Source: Piscinibacter lacus (GTDB lineage Bacteria; Pseudomonadota; Gammaproteobacteria; Burkholderiales; Burkholderiaceae_C). Taken from it: a DNA stretch of 64,000 nt. The stretch is from assembly GCF_016735685.1 (NCBI RefSeq), contig NZ_JAERRA010000001.1:558001-622000 (forward strand), read 5' to 3'. Below the pieces are notes generated by a model. It saw only the letters and a list, made by a program, of their open reading frames with translations, made no database searches and was not told the DNA's origin. The translations under genes were made by a program, and so were the position numbers. Below, in pieces: positions 49,047 to 58,358 of this stretch; the stretch's first letter is position 1; the number at the start of each line of letters is the position of its first letter.

Positions 49047-49718
49047 TCAGCCCGCCGGGCCCTCGTCGGCTACCGGCGCCTTGCCGGCGGCCGGTGGCGG
49101 GGCGGCCGGCCGCGGCGGCTTGGGCCGGGGAGGCTTGCTGGTGTGCAGCAACTGGGTGGCCTGGGTCATGTTCCCGCCGAGCAGGGCCGGCAGGGCCAGG
49201 CTGGCGCGGATCACCGAGGCTTCGATGGCCTCGCGCTGCGGCGAGGGCGGCTTGCCCAGCACATAGCCCGCCACCGCGGCCTTGTCGCCGGGATGGCCGA
49301 TGCCGATGCGCAGCCGCCAGTAGTCGCCCGTGCCAAGCTGGGCGTGGATGTCGCGCAGGCCGTTGTGACCGGCATGGCCGCCGCCGAACTTGAGCTTGAG
49401 CTCGCCGGGCGGCAGGTCCAGCTCGTCATGGGCCACCAGGATCTCGTCGGGCGCGATCTTGAAGAAGCGCGCCAGCGCGCCGACCGACTTGCCCGAGAGG
49501 TTCATGAAGGTCATCGGCGCGAGCAGCCAGACCGGACCTTCGACGCCCGGCAGCGGCCGCGCGACCCGCGCGACATTGCCGAAGTGGCCGCGCTCGGGCA
49601 CCAGGTGGGTCTTGAGCTCGCGCGCCACGGCGTCCAGCCACCAGAAGCCGGCGTTGTGGCGGGTGGCCTCGTACTCGGGGCCGGGATTGCCCAGGCCGAC
49701 CAGCAGGCGGATCGTCAT
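49047..49718 (-). CDS. pth: Peptidyl-tRNA hydrolase
   Basis: This 223-residue enzyme releases peptides from prematurely dropped peptidyl-t[22 protein letters not shown] contains the catalytic His, [12 protein letters not shown] follows, and [26 protein letters not shown] is the conserved block. The last 35 residues form a Lys/Pro/Ala-rich tail beyond the usual 190-residue enzyme. It lies about 110 bp downstream of rplY, with a terminator between them, so part of its transcription must come from read-through or its own promoter. Confidence 0.96.
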   Translation of the reverse strand: MTIRLLVGLGNPGPEYEATRHNAGFWWLDAVARELKTHLVPERGHFGNVARVARPLPGVEGPVWLLAPMTFMNLSGKSVGALARFFKIAPDEILVAHDELDLPPGELKLKFGGGHAGHNGLRDIHAQLGTGDYWRLRIGIGHPGDKAAVAGYVLGKPPSPQREAIEASVIRASLALPALLGGNMTQATQLLHTSKPPRPKPPRPAAPPPAAGKAPVADEGPAG

Positions 49719-49760
49719 CGGGGGACCTTTTCAGGAAAGGGCGGCGGGCCGCAAAGCAAG

Positions 49761-49785
49761 AAGCCCCGGCAGGCCGGGGCTTCTG
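49761..49785 (-). terminator. Hairpin terminator between rplY and pth
   Basis: On the minus strand a perfect inverted repeat (AAGCCCCGGC with GCCGGGGCTT, 2 bases between) is followed by TCTTGCTTT. It lies 45 bp beyond the rplY stop. Its tail is only moderately T-rich, so it may act as a partial terminator. Confidence 0.75.
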
Positions 49786-49826
49786 GACGCGCGAAGGATC
49801 GCAGCGGCCCGCGGGCCGCCGTCGAT

Positions 49827-50441
49827 TTACTTCTTGCCCTTCTTCTTCTCCGGGGCCGGGGCGGCGGCCACGATGATGACTTCCGCGACCGGCTCGACCA
49901 CCGACAGGATCGGGGGGTTCTTCTTGCCGTGGGTCAGGACCTTGGCATCGGCCGGCAGCTTGACGTCCTCGACGTGCAGGGTCTGGCCCTTGACCACGTT
50001 CGACACGTCCACCTCCAGGAACTCGGGCAGCTTCTCGGCCAGGCACTCGATGTGGATCTCGTGGGCGATGGGGTTCAGCGTGCACTTGTCCAGCTTGACG
50101 GCCGGCGAGTTCTCGCCGCCGACGAAGTGCAGCGGCACCTTCTTCTTGATGCGGGTGGTCGCATCGACGCGCTGGAAGTCCACGTGCAGGATCAGCGGCT
50201 TGAAGGGGTGGTACTGCACGTCACGCAGCAGGACCTTGGTGGTGGTGCCGGCCAGTTCCATCGCGAGGATGGACGAGTGGAAGGCTTCCTTCTTCAAGGC
50301 GTGGAAGAGCGCGTTGTGGTCCAGCTCGATGACGGCAGGCTCTCCGGCACCGTAGACGATGCCGGGGGTGCGGCCGGTGTTGCGCAGGCGGCGGCTCGCT
50401 CCGGTCCCCTGCTTCTCGCGCGCGAAGGCAACGAAGTTCAT
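49827..50441 (-). CDS. rplY: 50S ribosomal protein L25 (CTC family)
   Basis: This 204-residue protein is of the long form with a general-stress-type CTC extension, rather than the 94-residue E. coli form. The N-terminal rRNA-binding domain has [20 protein letters not shown] and [18 protein letters not shown], and the TL5 domain follows, with a Lys-rich tail ([10 protein letters not shown]). It binds 5S rRNA. I chose the ATG at 50441; the frame upstream overlaps prs. It follows prs by 94 bp on the same strand. Confidence 0.96.
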   Translation of the reverse strand: MNFVAFAREKQGTGASRRLRNTGRTPGIVYGAGEPAVIELDHNALFHALKKEAFHSSILAMELAGTTTKVLLRDVQYHPFKPLILHVDFQRVDATTRIKKKVPLHFVGGENSPAVKLDKCTLNPIAHEIHIECLAEKLPEFLEVDVSNVVKGQTLHVEDVKLPADAKVLTHGKKNPPILSVVEPVAEVIIVAAAPAPEKKKGKK

Positions 50442-50535
50442 GGTGATGCTCCAGTGTGGAGGGAGACCCGCGACCAGGCCCCCCGGGTGAAGCGGCGACG
50501 CGGCAGGCTGCCGCGCCATCGCTGAAACGGTCGGA

Positions 50536-51498
50536 TCAGAAGTTGTTGTTCTGTTCCGAGAAGAGGGAGGTGACCGATTCGCCGTCCGAGATGCGGCGGA
50601 TGGTCTCGGCAAACAGGAAGGCCACCGAGAGCTGGCGGATCTTGGGCGTCGCCTTGGCCTCGGCGCGCAGCGGGATGGTGTTGGTGATCACCACCTCGTC
50701 GAGCTGCGAGGCCTTGATGCGCTCGATCGCCGGGCCGGAGAAGACCGGGTGCGTGCAATAGGCCAGCACGCTCTTGGCGCCGCGGTCCTTGAGCACCTCG
50801 GCCGCCTTCACCAGCGTGCCGGCGGTGTCGATCATGTCGTCCATGATCACGCAGTTGCGGCCCTGGATGTCACCGATCACATGCATGACCTCGGACACAT
50901 TGGCGGCCGGACGGCGCTTGTCGATGATGGCCAGGTCGGTGTTGAGCTGCTTGGCCAGCGCGCGGGCGCGGACCACGCCGCCCACGTCAGGCGAGACCAC
51001 GATCAGGTTGTCGTGGTTGCGGCTTTGCAGGTCCGACAGCAGCACCGGCGAGGCGTAGATGTTGTCGACCGGGATGTCGAAGAAGCCCTGGATCTGGTCG
51101 GCATGCAGGTCCATCGTCAGCACGCGGTTCACGCCGACGACTTCGAGCATGTTGGCGACGACCTTGGCGCTGATGGGCACGCGGGTCGAGCGCGGGCGGC
51201 GGTCCTGGCGGGCGTAGCCGTAATAGGGAATCACCGCGGTGATGCGGCCGGCGGACGCCCGCTTCAGCGCATCGACCATGATGAAGAGCTCCATCAGGTG
51301 CTCGTTCGTCGGCGCGCAGGTCGGCTGCACGACGAAGACATCGCGGCCGCGAACGTTCTGCGCGATCTCGACGGTGACTTCGCCGTCGGAGAAGTGGCCG
51401 ACCTCGGCCTTGCCCAGTTCGATGCCGAGATGACCGGCGATCTCCTGCGCGAGGGCGGGGTTGGCATTGCCGGTGAAGAGCACGGTGTTCGAGAGCAT
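50536..51498 (-). CDS. prs: Ribose-phosphate pyrophosphokinase
   Basis: This 320-residue enzyme makes PRPP from ribose 5-phosphate and ATP for nucleotide, His and Trp synthesis. [20 protein letters not shown] near the start, [33 protein letters not shown] and the PRPP-binding [14 protein letters not shown] are all present. The ATG at 51498 has GGAGA 5 bases before it; the frame before that covers the tRNA gene and is not coding. It is downstream of tRNA-Gln and upstream of rplY. Confidence 0.98.
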   Translation of the reverse strand: MLSNTVLFTGNANPALAQEIAGHLGIELGKAEVGHFSDGEVTVEIAQNVRGRDVFVVQPTCAPTNEHLMELFIMVDALKRASAGRITAVIPYYGYARQDRRPRSTRVPISAKVVANMLEVVGVNRVLTMDLHADQIQGFFDIPVDNIYASPVLLSDLQSRNHDNLIVVSPDVGGVVRARALAKQLNTDLAIIDKRRPAANVSEVMHVIGDIQGRNCVIMDDMIDTAGTLVKAAEVLKDRGAKSVLAYCTHPVFSGPAIERIKASQLDEVVITNTIPLRAEAKATPKIRQLSVAFLFAETIRRISDGESVTSLFSEQNNNF

Positions 51499-51552
51499 CG
51501 CTTCTCCGATTCGAGGCGGGCGGGCCGGGACGAGCGCGGGACCCTCAGCAAC

Positions 51553-51575
51553 GACAAAGCGCCCCGAAGGGCGCC
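51553..51575 (-). terminator. TTCG-loop hairpin between tRNA-Gln and prs
   Basis: On the minus strand a 6-bp stem GCGCCC/GGGCGC closes the loop TTCG (51574-51559) and is followed by TTTGT. It begins 16 bases beyond the tRNA 3' end and could end the tRNA transcript or attenuate read-through into prs. Confidence 0.75.
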
Positions 51576-51590
51576 ATGTCAGACGAACTT

Positions 51591-51667
51591 TGGCAGGGGA
51601 GGAAGGACTCGAACCCTCGCATGTCGGAATCAAAATCCGATGCCTTAACCAACTTGGCGACTCCCCT
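51591..51667 (-). tRNA. tRNA-Gln (anticodon TTG)
   Basis: The 77-base gene, read on the minus strand, forms a full cloverleaf. The acceptor AGGGGAG pairs with CTCCCCT, the D-arm contains AAGTTGGTTAAGG, the anticodon loop TTTTGAT reads TTG, and the T-loop is TTCGAGT. The 3' CCA is encoded. Synteny with ispE upstream and prs downstream agrees. Confidence 0.97.
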
Positions 51668-51737
51668 ACACCGGTCCCCGCTTGCGCGTGAACCTGAACC
51701 TGTCGCCGGACTGGAGCCTGCCCGGGCCGGGTCGCGA

Positions 51738-52601
51738 TCAGCTCGCGAAGTCCAGCAGCGGATGGTGATCCAGGCCCCGACCCAGCCACCCCGACCACCC
51801 GTCCGGCAGTTCCTTGAGGATCTGCCGGGCCCGGGCCGCCTGGGCCTCCGAACCGATTTCCGCAAACACCGCGCTGCCCGAGCCCGTCATGCGGCTGTGC
51901 GTGCCGCATTGAGCTGCAAGCGCCACGGCCTCCTGCACTTCGCTGCTGTAGGCCATGGCTGGCCCCTGCAGATCGTTGTGCCTGAACCCGGTGGGGTCTG
52001 CAAGAAAGTCCAAGAGTGTAGCCACTTTCGTGTTTCGTCCCAAGAGCGGGCTGGCAAAAATGGCCGCCGTCGGCACGGCGATGGGGGGTTTAAGCAACAG
52101 CCAGCGCTGGGGCGGCAGGGCGATGGCCTGGAGCTGCTCGCCGATGCCTTCCACCCAGGCATTGCGACCGCCAATGAAGAATGGCACGTCCGCCCCCAGG
52201 CCCAGGGCCAGGGCGGCCAGGCGTTCGCGGGGCCAGTGCAGGCCCCAGAGGCGGTTCAGCCCGAGCAGCACCGTCGCGGCGTCCGAACTGCCGCCGCCCA
52301 GGCCCGCGCCCCAGGGCAGGCGCTTCTCGATCGTGAGGTCCGCGCCCAGCCGCGTGCCGCTGGCCTGTCGCAGCGCACGGGCGGCGCGCAGGCAGAGGTC
52401 GTCCGGCGGCAGGGCCGGGCCCAGGTCGTGGCGCTGCAAGCGGCCGTCGTCACGGCATTCCAGGTGCAGGGTGTCGCACCAGTCGACCAAGGCAAAGACA
52501 GATTGCAGCAGGTGATAGCCGTCGGCGCGCCGGCCGGTCACATGCAGGAAGAGGTTGATCTTGGCCGGCGCCGGCAGATCGAAGAGCGCGCGCAAGCTCA
52601 C
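51738..52601 (-). CDS. ispE: 4-(cytidine 5'-diphospho)-2-C-methyl-D-erythritol kinase
   Basis: This 287-residue GHMP kinase phosphorylates the methylerythritol intermediate in the non-mevalonate pathway to isoprenoids. [21 protein letters not shown] opens the protein, [15 protein letters not shown] is the ATP-binding GHMP motif, and [11 protein letters not shown] lies near the C terminus. Its ATG overlaps the lolB stop by 4 bp, so they are translationally coupled. It precedes tRNA-Gln. Confidence 0.97.
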   Translation of the reverse strand: MSLRALFDLPAPAKINLFLHVTGRRADGYHLLQSVFALVDWCDTLHLECRDDGRLQRHDLGPALPPDDLCLRAARALRQASGTRLGADLTIEKRLPWGAGLGGGSSDAATVLLGLNRLWGLHWPRERLAALALGLGADVPFFIGGRNAWVEGIGEQLQAIALPPQRWLLLKPPIAVPTAAIFASPLLGRNTKVATLLDFLADPTGFRHNDLQGPAMAYSSEVQEAVALAAQCGTHSRMTGSGSAVFAEIGSEAQAARARQILKELPDGWSGWLGRGLDHHPLLDFAS

Positions 52602-53143
52602 GGCGCAGCGGCGCCCTCGGCCTCCAGCCGCACGCGCAGGCGCAGCAGCGGCGGCGCCACGCGCTGAAGCTCGATGCGGCCCTCGGCCTGGCGGCTCAGG
52701 TCGATGCGCCAGCCCATCTGCTGGAAGCCACCCGGCAGCGCATCGCTGAAGCCCAGCGGACTGGGCCGGCCGCGCAGCCAGTCAGGCAGGGCTTCGAGCG
52801 GCACGGATTCGCCCAGGGCATGCCGGGCCAGATCGTCGAGATCCTCATAGTCGTGATCGCCCTGGGCATCGCGCAGCCAGACGCGGCCGGGCTGCCAGCG
52901 CGCCTCGGCCAGGCGGCTGCCCAGCGGGCTGTTGAGCACGAAGAGGCCTTGCTCGGCCGTGCCCTCCAGGGCGAAGCTGGCGCTCAGCGACTGCGGCACC
53001 TCGCCCTGGCTGACCAGCGCGAAGCGGCCGCTCAGGCTCTGCGGCGCGCTCAATCGCGGCGGGCTGGCGCAGCCTGCCGTCAGGCCCGCGGCGAACAGCA
53101 GGCCCAGCAGCGCGCGTCGCCGGACGGGAAGGCCCAGGCTCAC
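52598..53143 (-). CDS. lolB: Outer membrane lipoprotein insertion protein LolB
   Basis: This 181-residue lipoprotein has a signal peptide ending in LTAGC, with the lipidated Cys near residue 25. The mature part has LSGRFALVSQG and FVLNSPLGSRLAEARW, then LPDWLRGRPSP, typical of LolB. LolB receives lipoproteins from LolA at the outer membrane and inserts them. It overlaps the ATG of ispE, and its own start overlaps the stop of the TPR gene by 4 bp, which makes a tight three-gene unit. Confidence 0.93.
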   Translation of the reverse strand: MSLGLPVRRRALLGLLFAAGLTAGCASPPRLSAPQSLSGRFALVSQGEVPQSLSASFALEGTAEQGLFVLNSPLGSRLAEARWQPGRVWLRDAQGDHDYEDLDDLARHALGESVPLEALPDWLRGRPSPLGFSDALPGGFQQMGWRIDLSRQAEGRIELQRVAPPLLRLRVRLEAEGAAAP

Positions 53144-54957
53144 AGGCTGATCTTCAGGCGCTGCAGCGTTTCCTTGAGCACCTCGTTGGCCGCGTCACGC
53201 TGCTTGACTTCGCGCCAGATCCGCTCGGCCTCGTCGCGCCGGCCCATCACCCACAGCACCTCGCCCAGGTGGGCGCCGATCTCCGGATCGGGTCGCGAGC
53301 GGTAGGCCGATTGCAGGGCATCGAGCGCTTCCTGGTGGCGACCCATGCGGTAGGCCACCCAGCCCAGGCTGTCGAGCAAATAGGGCTCGCCGGGCGCCAG
53401 TTCCAGCGCACGCTGGATCAGGGCCTGGGCCTCGGGCAGGCGGGTGTTGCGATCGGCCAGGGTGTAGCCCAGCGCGTTGTAGGCATGGTGGTGCTTGGGC
53501 TGGAGCTGGATGACCTTGCGCAGCAGGCTCTCCATCTCCTCGTAGCGCTGGCGCTTCTCCGACAGCATGGCGCGCTCGTAGAGCAGGTCCACATCGTCGG
53601 GGAAGAGTTCGCCCGCGCGCTGCAGCACGGCGTCGGCCTGGTCCCAGCGCTTGGCATCGCGCAGCAGGCTGGCCTCGGCCATCAGCTTGCCGCGGGCGGC
53701 TTCGGGCGAGTCGGCCGGCAGTTCCTGTAGCAGGCGGCGGGCGCCGTCGACATCGCCCCGCTGGGCCATGAGTGCCGCGCGGCGGCTTTGCAGCAGCAGG
53801 GGCGGCACCTCCTCGATGCGGTCCAGCCAGGCTTCTGCGGCGGGCAGGTCGCCGCGCTTCTCGGCCACCTGGGACAGGACCATCATGGCCTGGCTGCGCT
53901 GGCGGCGCAGCTCGCTGCGCGGGTCGGGGCGGCCCTCGGCCTCGTCCGGGCCGGGCGTGGCCGGGTGGCCCTGGGGCAGGGCGGCGCTGTTCTCGCTGCG
54001 GCTGAGGAATTCCTGCAAGGTCCGTTCGGATTCGGGGTACTGGCGCAGCTCGAACTGCAAGGCGCCCAGGGTCAGCCAGGATTCGGTCAGGTCCGGGGCC
54101 TCGCGCGTCACCGTTTGCAGCAGCTCCAGGGCTTCGCCGTGCCGCTCCTGGCCGGCCAGGCCGCGGGCGTAGATCAGGCGCACGGCATTCAGGGTGGAGC
54201 CGCCACCCGCCGACTGGGCCTTGAGGTAGCGCTGCACCATGGGCTCGGCCACCGGCTGCGCCCGGGCCATCAGTTCCAGGGCCAGCAGCACGGCGCCCTC
54301 GCTCTGCGGCTGGAGCAACTGGGCGGCGTTCAGCGCGGCCAGGCTGTCCTCGACCCGGTCGGCGCCGAGCCGCGCGCGCGCCACCGCCACCCAGGCCGCT
54401 GCGGCCACGGCCGGGTCGGCCTGCTTCTGGTAGGGCGCGACCACCCGCTCGACCACTTCGACGATGGTTTCGGGCTTGGCCCCGCGGCCCAGGGTGCGCG
54501 GCAGGGCGAGCAGGCCGCCGGCCAGGTCGCCGGGCGGGATCAGGCCCAGCAGGGTCTTGAGCGGTTCCGTGGTGTCGCCCGCTCGGTTCAGCGCGATGAG
54601 CAACTGCACTTCGTAGCGCAGGGCGTCCAGCGACTTCGGCGCGGCCAGCCTCCAGGCCTGCACGGATGCCAGGGCCTGGTCGCCCGCCCGCGCCTCGACG
54701 GCGATGTCGGTCGCGCGGCGGAACAGCGATTCCTCCTTGCTGCGCCGGGCCGCATCCAGCAGCAACTGGTAGGCCGCGCCCGGGTTCTCGGCCCGCAGTT
54801 CCAGTTCGCCGATCAGGATCAGGTGGAACAGCTCGCCGCTCAGCGCCGAGTTCTCGGCCTTCGCCGGCTTGGCCGGTTCGGCGGCCCAAGCAGGGCTTGC
54901 ACCCAGCGTGGCGCCGGCCATCAGCAAGGCAAGAACGGGGCGGCGCAACTTCTGCAT
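53140..54957 (-). CDS. Secreted tetratricopeptide repeat protein
   Basis: This 605-residue protein has a signal peptide ending at AWAAEP (about residue 26). TPR-like helical pairs run over most of the length, for example ESWLTLGALQFELRQYPESERTLQEFL near 295 and HHAYNALGYTLADRNTRLPEAQALIQRALELAPGE near 490. The protein should be in the periplasm or attached to the outer membrane, and a scaffold role is usual. No further domain is recognised. It heads the lolB-ispE unit and is divergent from mutM, with only 52 bp between them. Confidence 0.85.
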   Translation of the reverse strand: MQKLRRPVLALLMAGATLGASPAWAAEPAKPAKAENSALSGELFHLILIGELELRAENPGAAYQLLLDAARRSKEESLFRRATDIAVEARAGDQALASVQAWRLAAPKSLDALRYEVQLLIALNRAGDTTEPLKTLLGLIPPGDLAGGLLALPRTLGRGAKPETIVEVVERVVAPYQKQADPAVAAAAWVAVARARLGADRVEDSLAALNAAQLLQPQSEGAVLLALELMARAQPVAEPMVQRYLKAQSAGGGSTLNAVRLIYARGLAGQERHGEALELLQTVTREAPDLTESWLTLGALQFELRQYPESERTLQEFLSRSENSAALPQGHPATPGPDEAEGRPDPRSELRRQRSQAMMVLSQVAEKRGDLPAAEAWLDRIEEVPPLLLQSRRAALMAQRGDVDGARRLLQELPADSPEAARGKLMAEASLLRDAKRWDQADAVLQRAGELFPDDVDLLYERAMLSEKRQRYEEMESLLRKVIQLQPKHHHAYNALGYTLADRNTRLPEAQALIQRALELAPGEPYLLDSLGWVAYRMGRHQEALDALQSAYRSRPDPEIGAHLGEVLWVMGRRDEAERIWREVKQRDAANEVLKETLQRLKISL

Positions 54958-55009
54958 GGGGACTCCAGGGATTCCAAAACGATTCTAGGTGGGCCGGGAT
55001 AATCCCCCG

Positions 55010-55846
55010 ATGCCCGAGTTGCCCGAGGTCGAGACCACCCGCCGAAGCCTGCTCGGCGCTCTGCCCGGGGCCCGGATCCAGTCCGTCCGCCTGGGCCTGC
55101 CTCTGCGCTGGCCGCTGGGCTGCACGGCGCAGAACCTGGTCGGCCGCAGGTTGCTGGACGTGCAGCGACGGGGCAAATACCTGTGGCTGCCGCTGGCCGT
55201 CCCGCCGGGCGAGGTGGAGGACGGCTTGTTGATCCATCTCGGCATGTCCGGTTCACTCGCCTTCGGCGCGCTGCCGCCGTCCGGCCCCTGGGACCATGTC
55301 GAGATCGCCACCGACCGCGGCCTGCTGCGCCTGACCGACCCGCGCCGCTTCGGCTCGGTCTGCTGGTCGCCGGCGATCGACCAGGGCCTGGCCGGCGAGC
55401 GCCTGGCCGGCCTGGGCATCGAGCCCTTCGACCCCGGCTTCGGCGGCGCGCTGCTTCGCGCACGCTGGAAGGACAAGCGCGTCGCCATCAAGCAGGCCCT
55501 GCTGGCCGGCGATGCGGTCGTCGGCGTGGGCAACATCTATGCAAGCGAGGCCTTGTTCGCCGCCGGCATCGACCCGCGCACGCCCGCCGGCCGCCTCGGC
55601 CCGCTGCGCTGCGAGCGCCTGGCCGGCGCGGTGCGGGCCGTGCTCGGCCGCGCGCTGGACCTGGGCGGCAGCACCCTGCGCGACTTCAAGGACGCGCACG
55701 GCATGGACGGCGCCTTCCAGAACGAGGCCCAGGTCTACGGCCGCGAGGGCCAGCCCTGCAGCCGCTGCGGCCCGGCCCGGCGCGTGCAGCGCATCGTGCA
55801 GGGCCAACGGGCCACTTACTTCTGCCGCGGCTGCCAGCGGCCTTGA
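55010..55846 (+). CDS. mutM: Formamidopyrimidine-DNA glycosylase MutM (Fpg)
   Basis: This 278-residue enzyme removes 8-oxoguanine from DNA. The start is [11 protein letters not shown] after Met, with the catalytic Pro at residue 2 and Glu at residue 3. HLGMSGSL and RGKYLW carry other active-site residues. The C-terminal zinc finger has CSRCGPARR and CRGCQ. The open frame begins at 54989, but the start must be at 55010 for the N-terminal Pro to be catalytic. mutY follows 28 bp on, so both halves of the 8-oxoguanine repair system are made together. Confidence 0.98.
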   Translation: MPELPEVETTRRSLLGALPGARIQSVRLGLPLRWPLGCTAQNLVGRRLLDVQRRGKYLWLPLAVPPGEVEDGLLIHLGMSGSLAFGALPPSGPWDHVEIATDRGLLRLTDPRRFGSVCWSPAIDQGLAGERLAGLGIEPFDPGFGGALLRARWKDKRVAIKQALLAGDAVVGVGNIYASEALFAAGIDPRTPAGRLGPLRCERLAGAVRAVLGRALDLGGSTLRDFKDAHGMDGAFQNEAQVYGREGQPCSRCGPARRVQRIVQGQRATYFCRGCQRP

Positions 55847-55874
55847 GCCGCGCCGCCCGCCTGCCCCCGCCGCC

Positions 55875-56990
55875 ATGTCCGAAGACCGCCCTGCCGTCGG
55901 CCGCCTGCGCGAAGCCGTCGCCCCCTGCGAGTCGCCCGCCCTGGCGGACTGGCCCGCCACCGTCGTCGCCTGGCAGCGCCGCCACGGCCGCCATGCCCTG
56001 CCCTGGCAGGCCACGCGCGATCCCTACCGGGTCTGGCTGTCGGAGGTCATGCTGCAGCAGACCCAGGTCAAGACCGTGCTGGCTTACTACGGCCGTTTCC
56101 TGGCGCGCTTCCCGGATGTGCAGGCCCTGGCCGCCGCGCCGCTCGACGAGGTGCTGGCCGCCTGGGCCGGCCTGGGCTACTACCGCCGCGCCCGCCTGCT
56201 GCATGCCGGCGCGCAGGCCGTGGTGGCCGAGCACGGCGGCTGCTTCCCGGCCACCGCCGCGGGCTTGCAGGCCCTGCCGGGTATCGGTCGATCGACGGCT
56301 GCGGCCATCGCCGCCTTCTGCTTTGGCGAGCGGGCCGCCATCCTCGACGGCAATGTCAAGCGCGTGCTGGCGCGCGCCTTCGGCCTGGGCGAACCGCTGC
56401 AGGGCGCGGCGGCCGAGCGCCGGCTCTGGGCCCGCGCCGAGGCCCTGCTGCCCCCGGCCCCGCAGGACATGCCGGCCTACACCCAGGGCCTGATGGATCT
56501 GGGGGCCACCGTCTGCACGCCGCGCTCGCCGGCCTGCGTGATCTGCCCGCTGGCCGACTGCTGCGTGGCCCGCGCCCAGGGCCGGCCCGAGGCCTATCCT
56601 CTGCGCGGCCCGCGCTTGCAGCGCGGTCGCCGCGAGCACCACTGGCTGTGGCTGGTCGCGCCCGACGGCGCGGTCTGGATGCAGCAGCGGCCCGCCGAGG
56701 GCGTGTGGGCGGGGCTCTGGACCCTGCCGCTGATCGAAGGCGAGACTGCGCTGCAAGGCCTGCTCGACACGCTTGCCGCGGGCCTCGGCCAGCCCCTGCG
56801 GGCCGAGCTGCAACCCACCCTGCATCACGCCCTGACCCACTTCGACTGGGTGCTGCACCCCCGCCGACTTGAGCTGCCGGCCCGGCCGGCCGCCCTGCCC
56901 GAGGGCCTGGCCGACGGCCGCTGGCAGCCGCCCTCGGCCTGGGCCGGCCTGGCCCTGCCGGCGCCGCTGAAGAAGCTGCTCGCTGCCTGA
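55875..56990 (+). CDS. mutY: A/G-specific adenine glycosylase MutY
   Basis: This 371-residue protein removes adenine mispaired with 8-oxoguanine. The helix-hairpin-helix is LPGIGRSTAAAIAAF, with the catalytic Asp in ILDGNVKRV and Glu in SEVMLQQTQVKT. The [4Fe-4S] loop is CTPRSPACVICPLADCC (spacing 6-2-5). A NUDIX-like C-terminal domain that recognises 8-oxoguanine follows (WLWLVAPDGAVWMQQRPAEG). The ATG at 55875 is preceded by the end of mutM. It converges on ruvA with 8 bp between stop codons. Confidence 0.97.
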   Translation: MSEDRPAVGRLREAVAPCESPALADWPATVVAWQRRHGRHALPWQATRDPYRVWLSEVMLQQTQVKTVLAYYGRFLARFPDVQALAAAPLDEVLAAWAGLGYYRRARLLHAGAQAVVAEHGGCFPATAAGLQALPGIGRSTAAAIAAFCFGERAAILDGNVKRVLARAFGLGEPLQGAAAERRLWARAEALLPPAPQDMPAYTQGLMDLGATVCTPRSPACVICPLADCCVARAQGRPEAYPLRGPRLQRGRREHHWLWLVAPDGAVWMQQRPAEGVWAGLWTLPLIEGETALQGLLDTLAAGLGQPLRAELQPTLHHALTHFDWVLHPRRLELPARPAALPEGLADGRWQPPSAWAGLALPAPLKKLLAA

Positions 56991-56998
56991 GCCCGGCC

Positions 56999-57592
56999 TC
57001 AGCCGGCCAGGCTGCGCAGCGCGCGGCGGATGCCATCGGCCACGCTGCTGCCGGCGGGCAGGACCTTCACGGCGGCCTGGGCCTCGCGCTCGCTGTAGCC
57101 CAGGGCGATGAGGGCTTGCAGGATGTCGGCCTGCGCCTCGGCCGAGCCGTCGCCGGCGGGTGCCAGGCCGCCGGCCGGCAGCTCCAGCACCGGGGCGATC
57201 TTGCCCTTGAGCTCCAGCAGCAGTCGCTCGGCCGTCTTCTTGCCGATGCCCGGCACCTTGACCAGGCGGCTCGCATCCTGGCGGGCCACGGCCTGAGCCA
57301 GGTCCTCGACCGACAGGCCCGAGAGCAGCGCCAGCGCCATCTTCGGCCCGACGCCGCTGATGCGGATGAGCTGGCGAAAGCTGCTGCGCTCGGCTTCGCT
57401 GAGGAAGCCGAAGAGCAGTTGCGCGTCCTCGCGGACGATGAAATGGGTGCGCAGCGTCACCGGCTCGCCCAGGCCGGGCAGCAAGTAGAAGCTGGACATG
57501 GGCACATCGACCTCGTAGCCGACGCCCTGCACCTCGACGAGCACCTGCGGCGGCGTCTTGGCCAGCAGCAGGCCGCGGAGCTGGCCGATCAT
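56999..57592 (-). CDS. ruvA: Holliday junction-binding protein RuvA
   Basis: This 197-residue protein binds the four-way junction and loads Ruv[21 protein letters not shown] opens the OB-fold domain, the helix-hairpin-helix pair is around [16 protein letters not shown] and [18 protein letters not shown], and the RuvB-binding third domain ends the protein ([16 protein letters not shown]). It is full length. It is separated from ruvB by 10 kb. Confidence 0.97.
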   Translation of the reverse strand: MIGQLRGLLLAKTPPQVLVEVQGVGYEVDVPMSSFYLLPGLGEPVTLRTHFIVREDAQLLFGFLSEAERSSFRQLIRISGVGPKMALALLSGLSVEDLAQAVARQDASRLVKVPGIGKKTAERLLLELKGKIAPVLELPAGGLAPAGDGSAEAQADILQALIALGYSEREAQAAVKVLPAGSSVADGIRRALRSLAG

Positions 57593-57641
57593 CGCAACAC
57601 TCCCCCGGCAGGCGGCCGGCGGCGGAAGGGGGCCGCGCGCA

Positions 57642-58310
57642 TCAGCGGCGGAACAGGCCCAGGCGCTGCGCTTCCAGCGCGGCCTCGGCGCGCGAGCTCA
57701 CATTGAGCTTGCGGTAGATCTGCTTGACGTAGTCGGCGATGGTGTGGCGCGACAGGCCGAGCTGCACGCCGATCTCCGGCAGGGTGAAGCCCTTGGCCAC
57801 GCGCAGCAGCACCTCGGTCTCGCGTTCGGTCAGCGAGACATTGGGCACCGGGTTGGCCGCCTGGGCCGGCCCGCCCTGGGCCTGCTTGGTGAAGTACTGG
57901 ATCACCCGCCGCGCGATCGAGGGCGAGAGCGGCGGCTCGCCCTGGGCGATGCGCTGGAGCTGCTCGGTGATCTGCTGGCGCGACTGCTCCTTCAGGATGT
58001 AGCCGAAGGCGCCCGCCTGCAGGGCCGGGAACAGATGCTCGTCGTCGTCGTGAATGGTCACGACCACCGGCCGCGCATCGGGCTGCACATCGCGCAGCAC
58101 GGCGACCACGTCGGTGCCCGAACCGTCGGGCAGGCCCAGGTCGACCAGGGCCAGCTCGAAGCGGTGGGTGCCGATGAGCTGGCGCGCATCCTGGACCCGC
58201 GCCGCCTCGCTGATGATCGCGTCCGGATAGACCTGGGCGACCAGGGCCTTCATCCAGGCACGGATCTCGGGCAGGTCTTCGAGCAGCAGGATGCGGCGCA
58301 CGGTGTCCAT
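57642..58310 (-). CDS. NarL/FixJ-type response regulator
   Basis: In this 222-residue regulator the receiver has the acidic pocket LLLEDLP, phospho-accepting Asp57 in LVDLGLPDG, Thr85 and Lys107 (YILKEQ). A LuxR-type helix-turn-helix follows ([20 protein letters not shown] and [20 protein letters not shown]). The gene is next to a histidine kinase on the same strand, with 48 bp between them, so they should form a pair. The stimulus and target genes are not evident from the sequence. Confidence 0.92.
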   Translation of the reverse strand: MDTVRRILLLEDLPEIRAWMKALVAQVYPDAIISEAARVQDARQLIGTHRFELALVDLGLPDGSGTDVVAVLRDVQPDARPVVVTIHDDDEHLFPALQAGAFGYILKEQSRQQITEQLQRIAQGEPPLSPSIARRVIQYFTKQAQGGPAQAANPVPNVSLTERETEVLLRVAKGFTLPEIGVQLGLSRHTIADYVKQIYRKLNVSSRAEAALEAQRLGLFRR

Positions 58311-58358
58311 GGCCTGACTCTAGCAGCGGCCCGTCCCGGGGCGGCGCGGCCCGGGGGG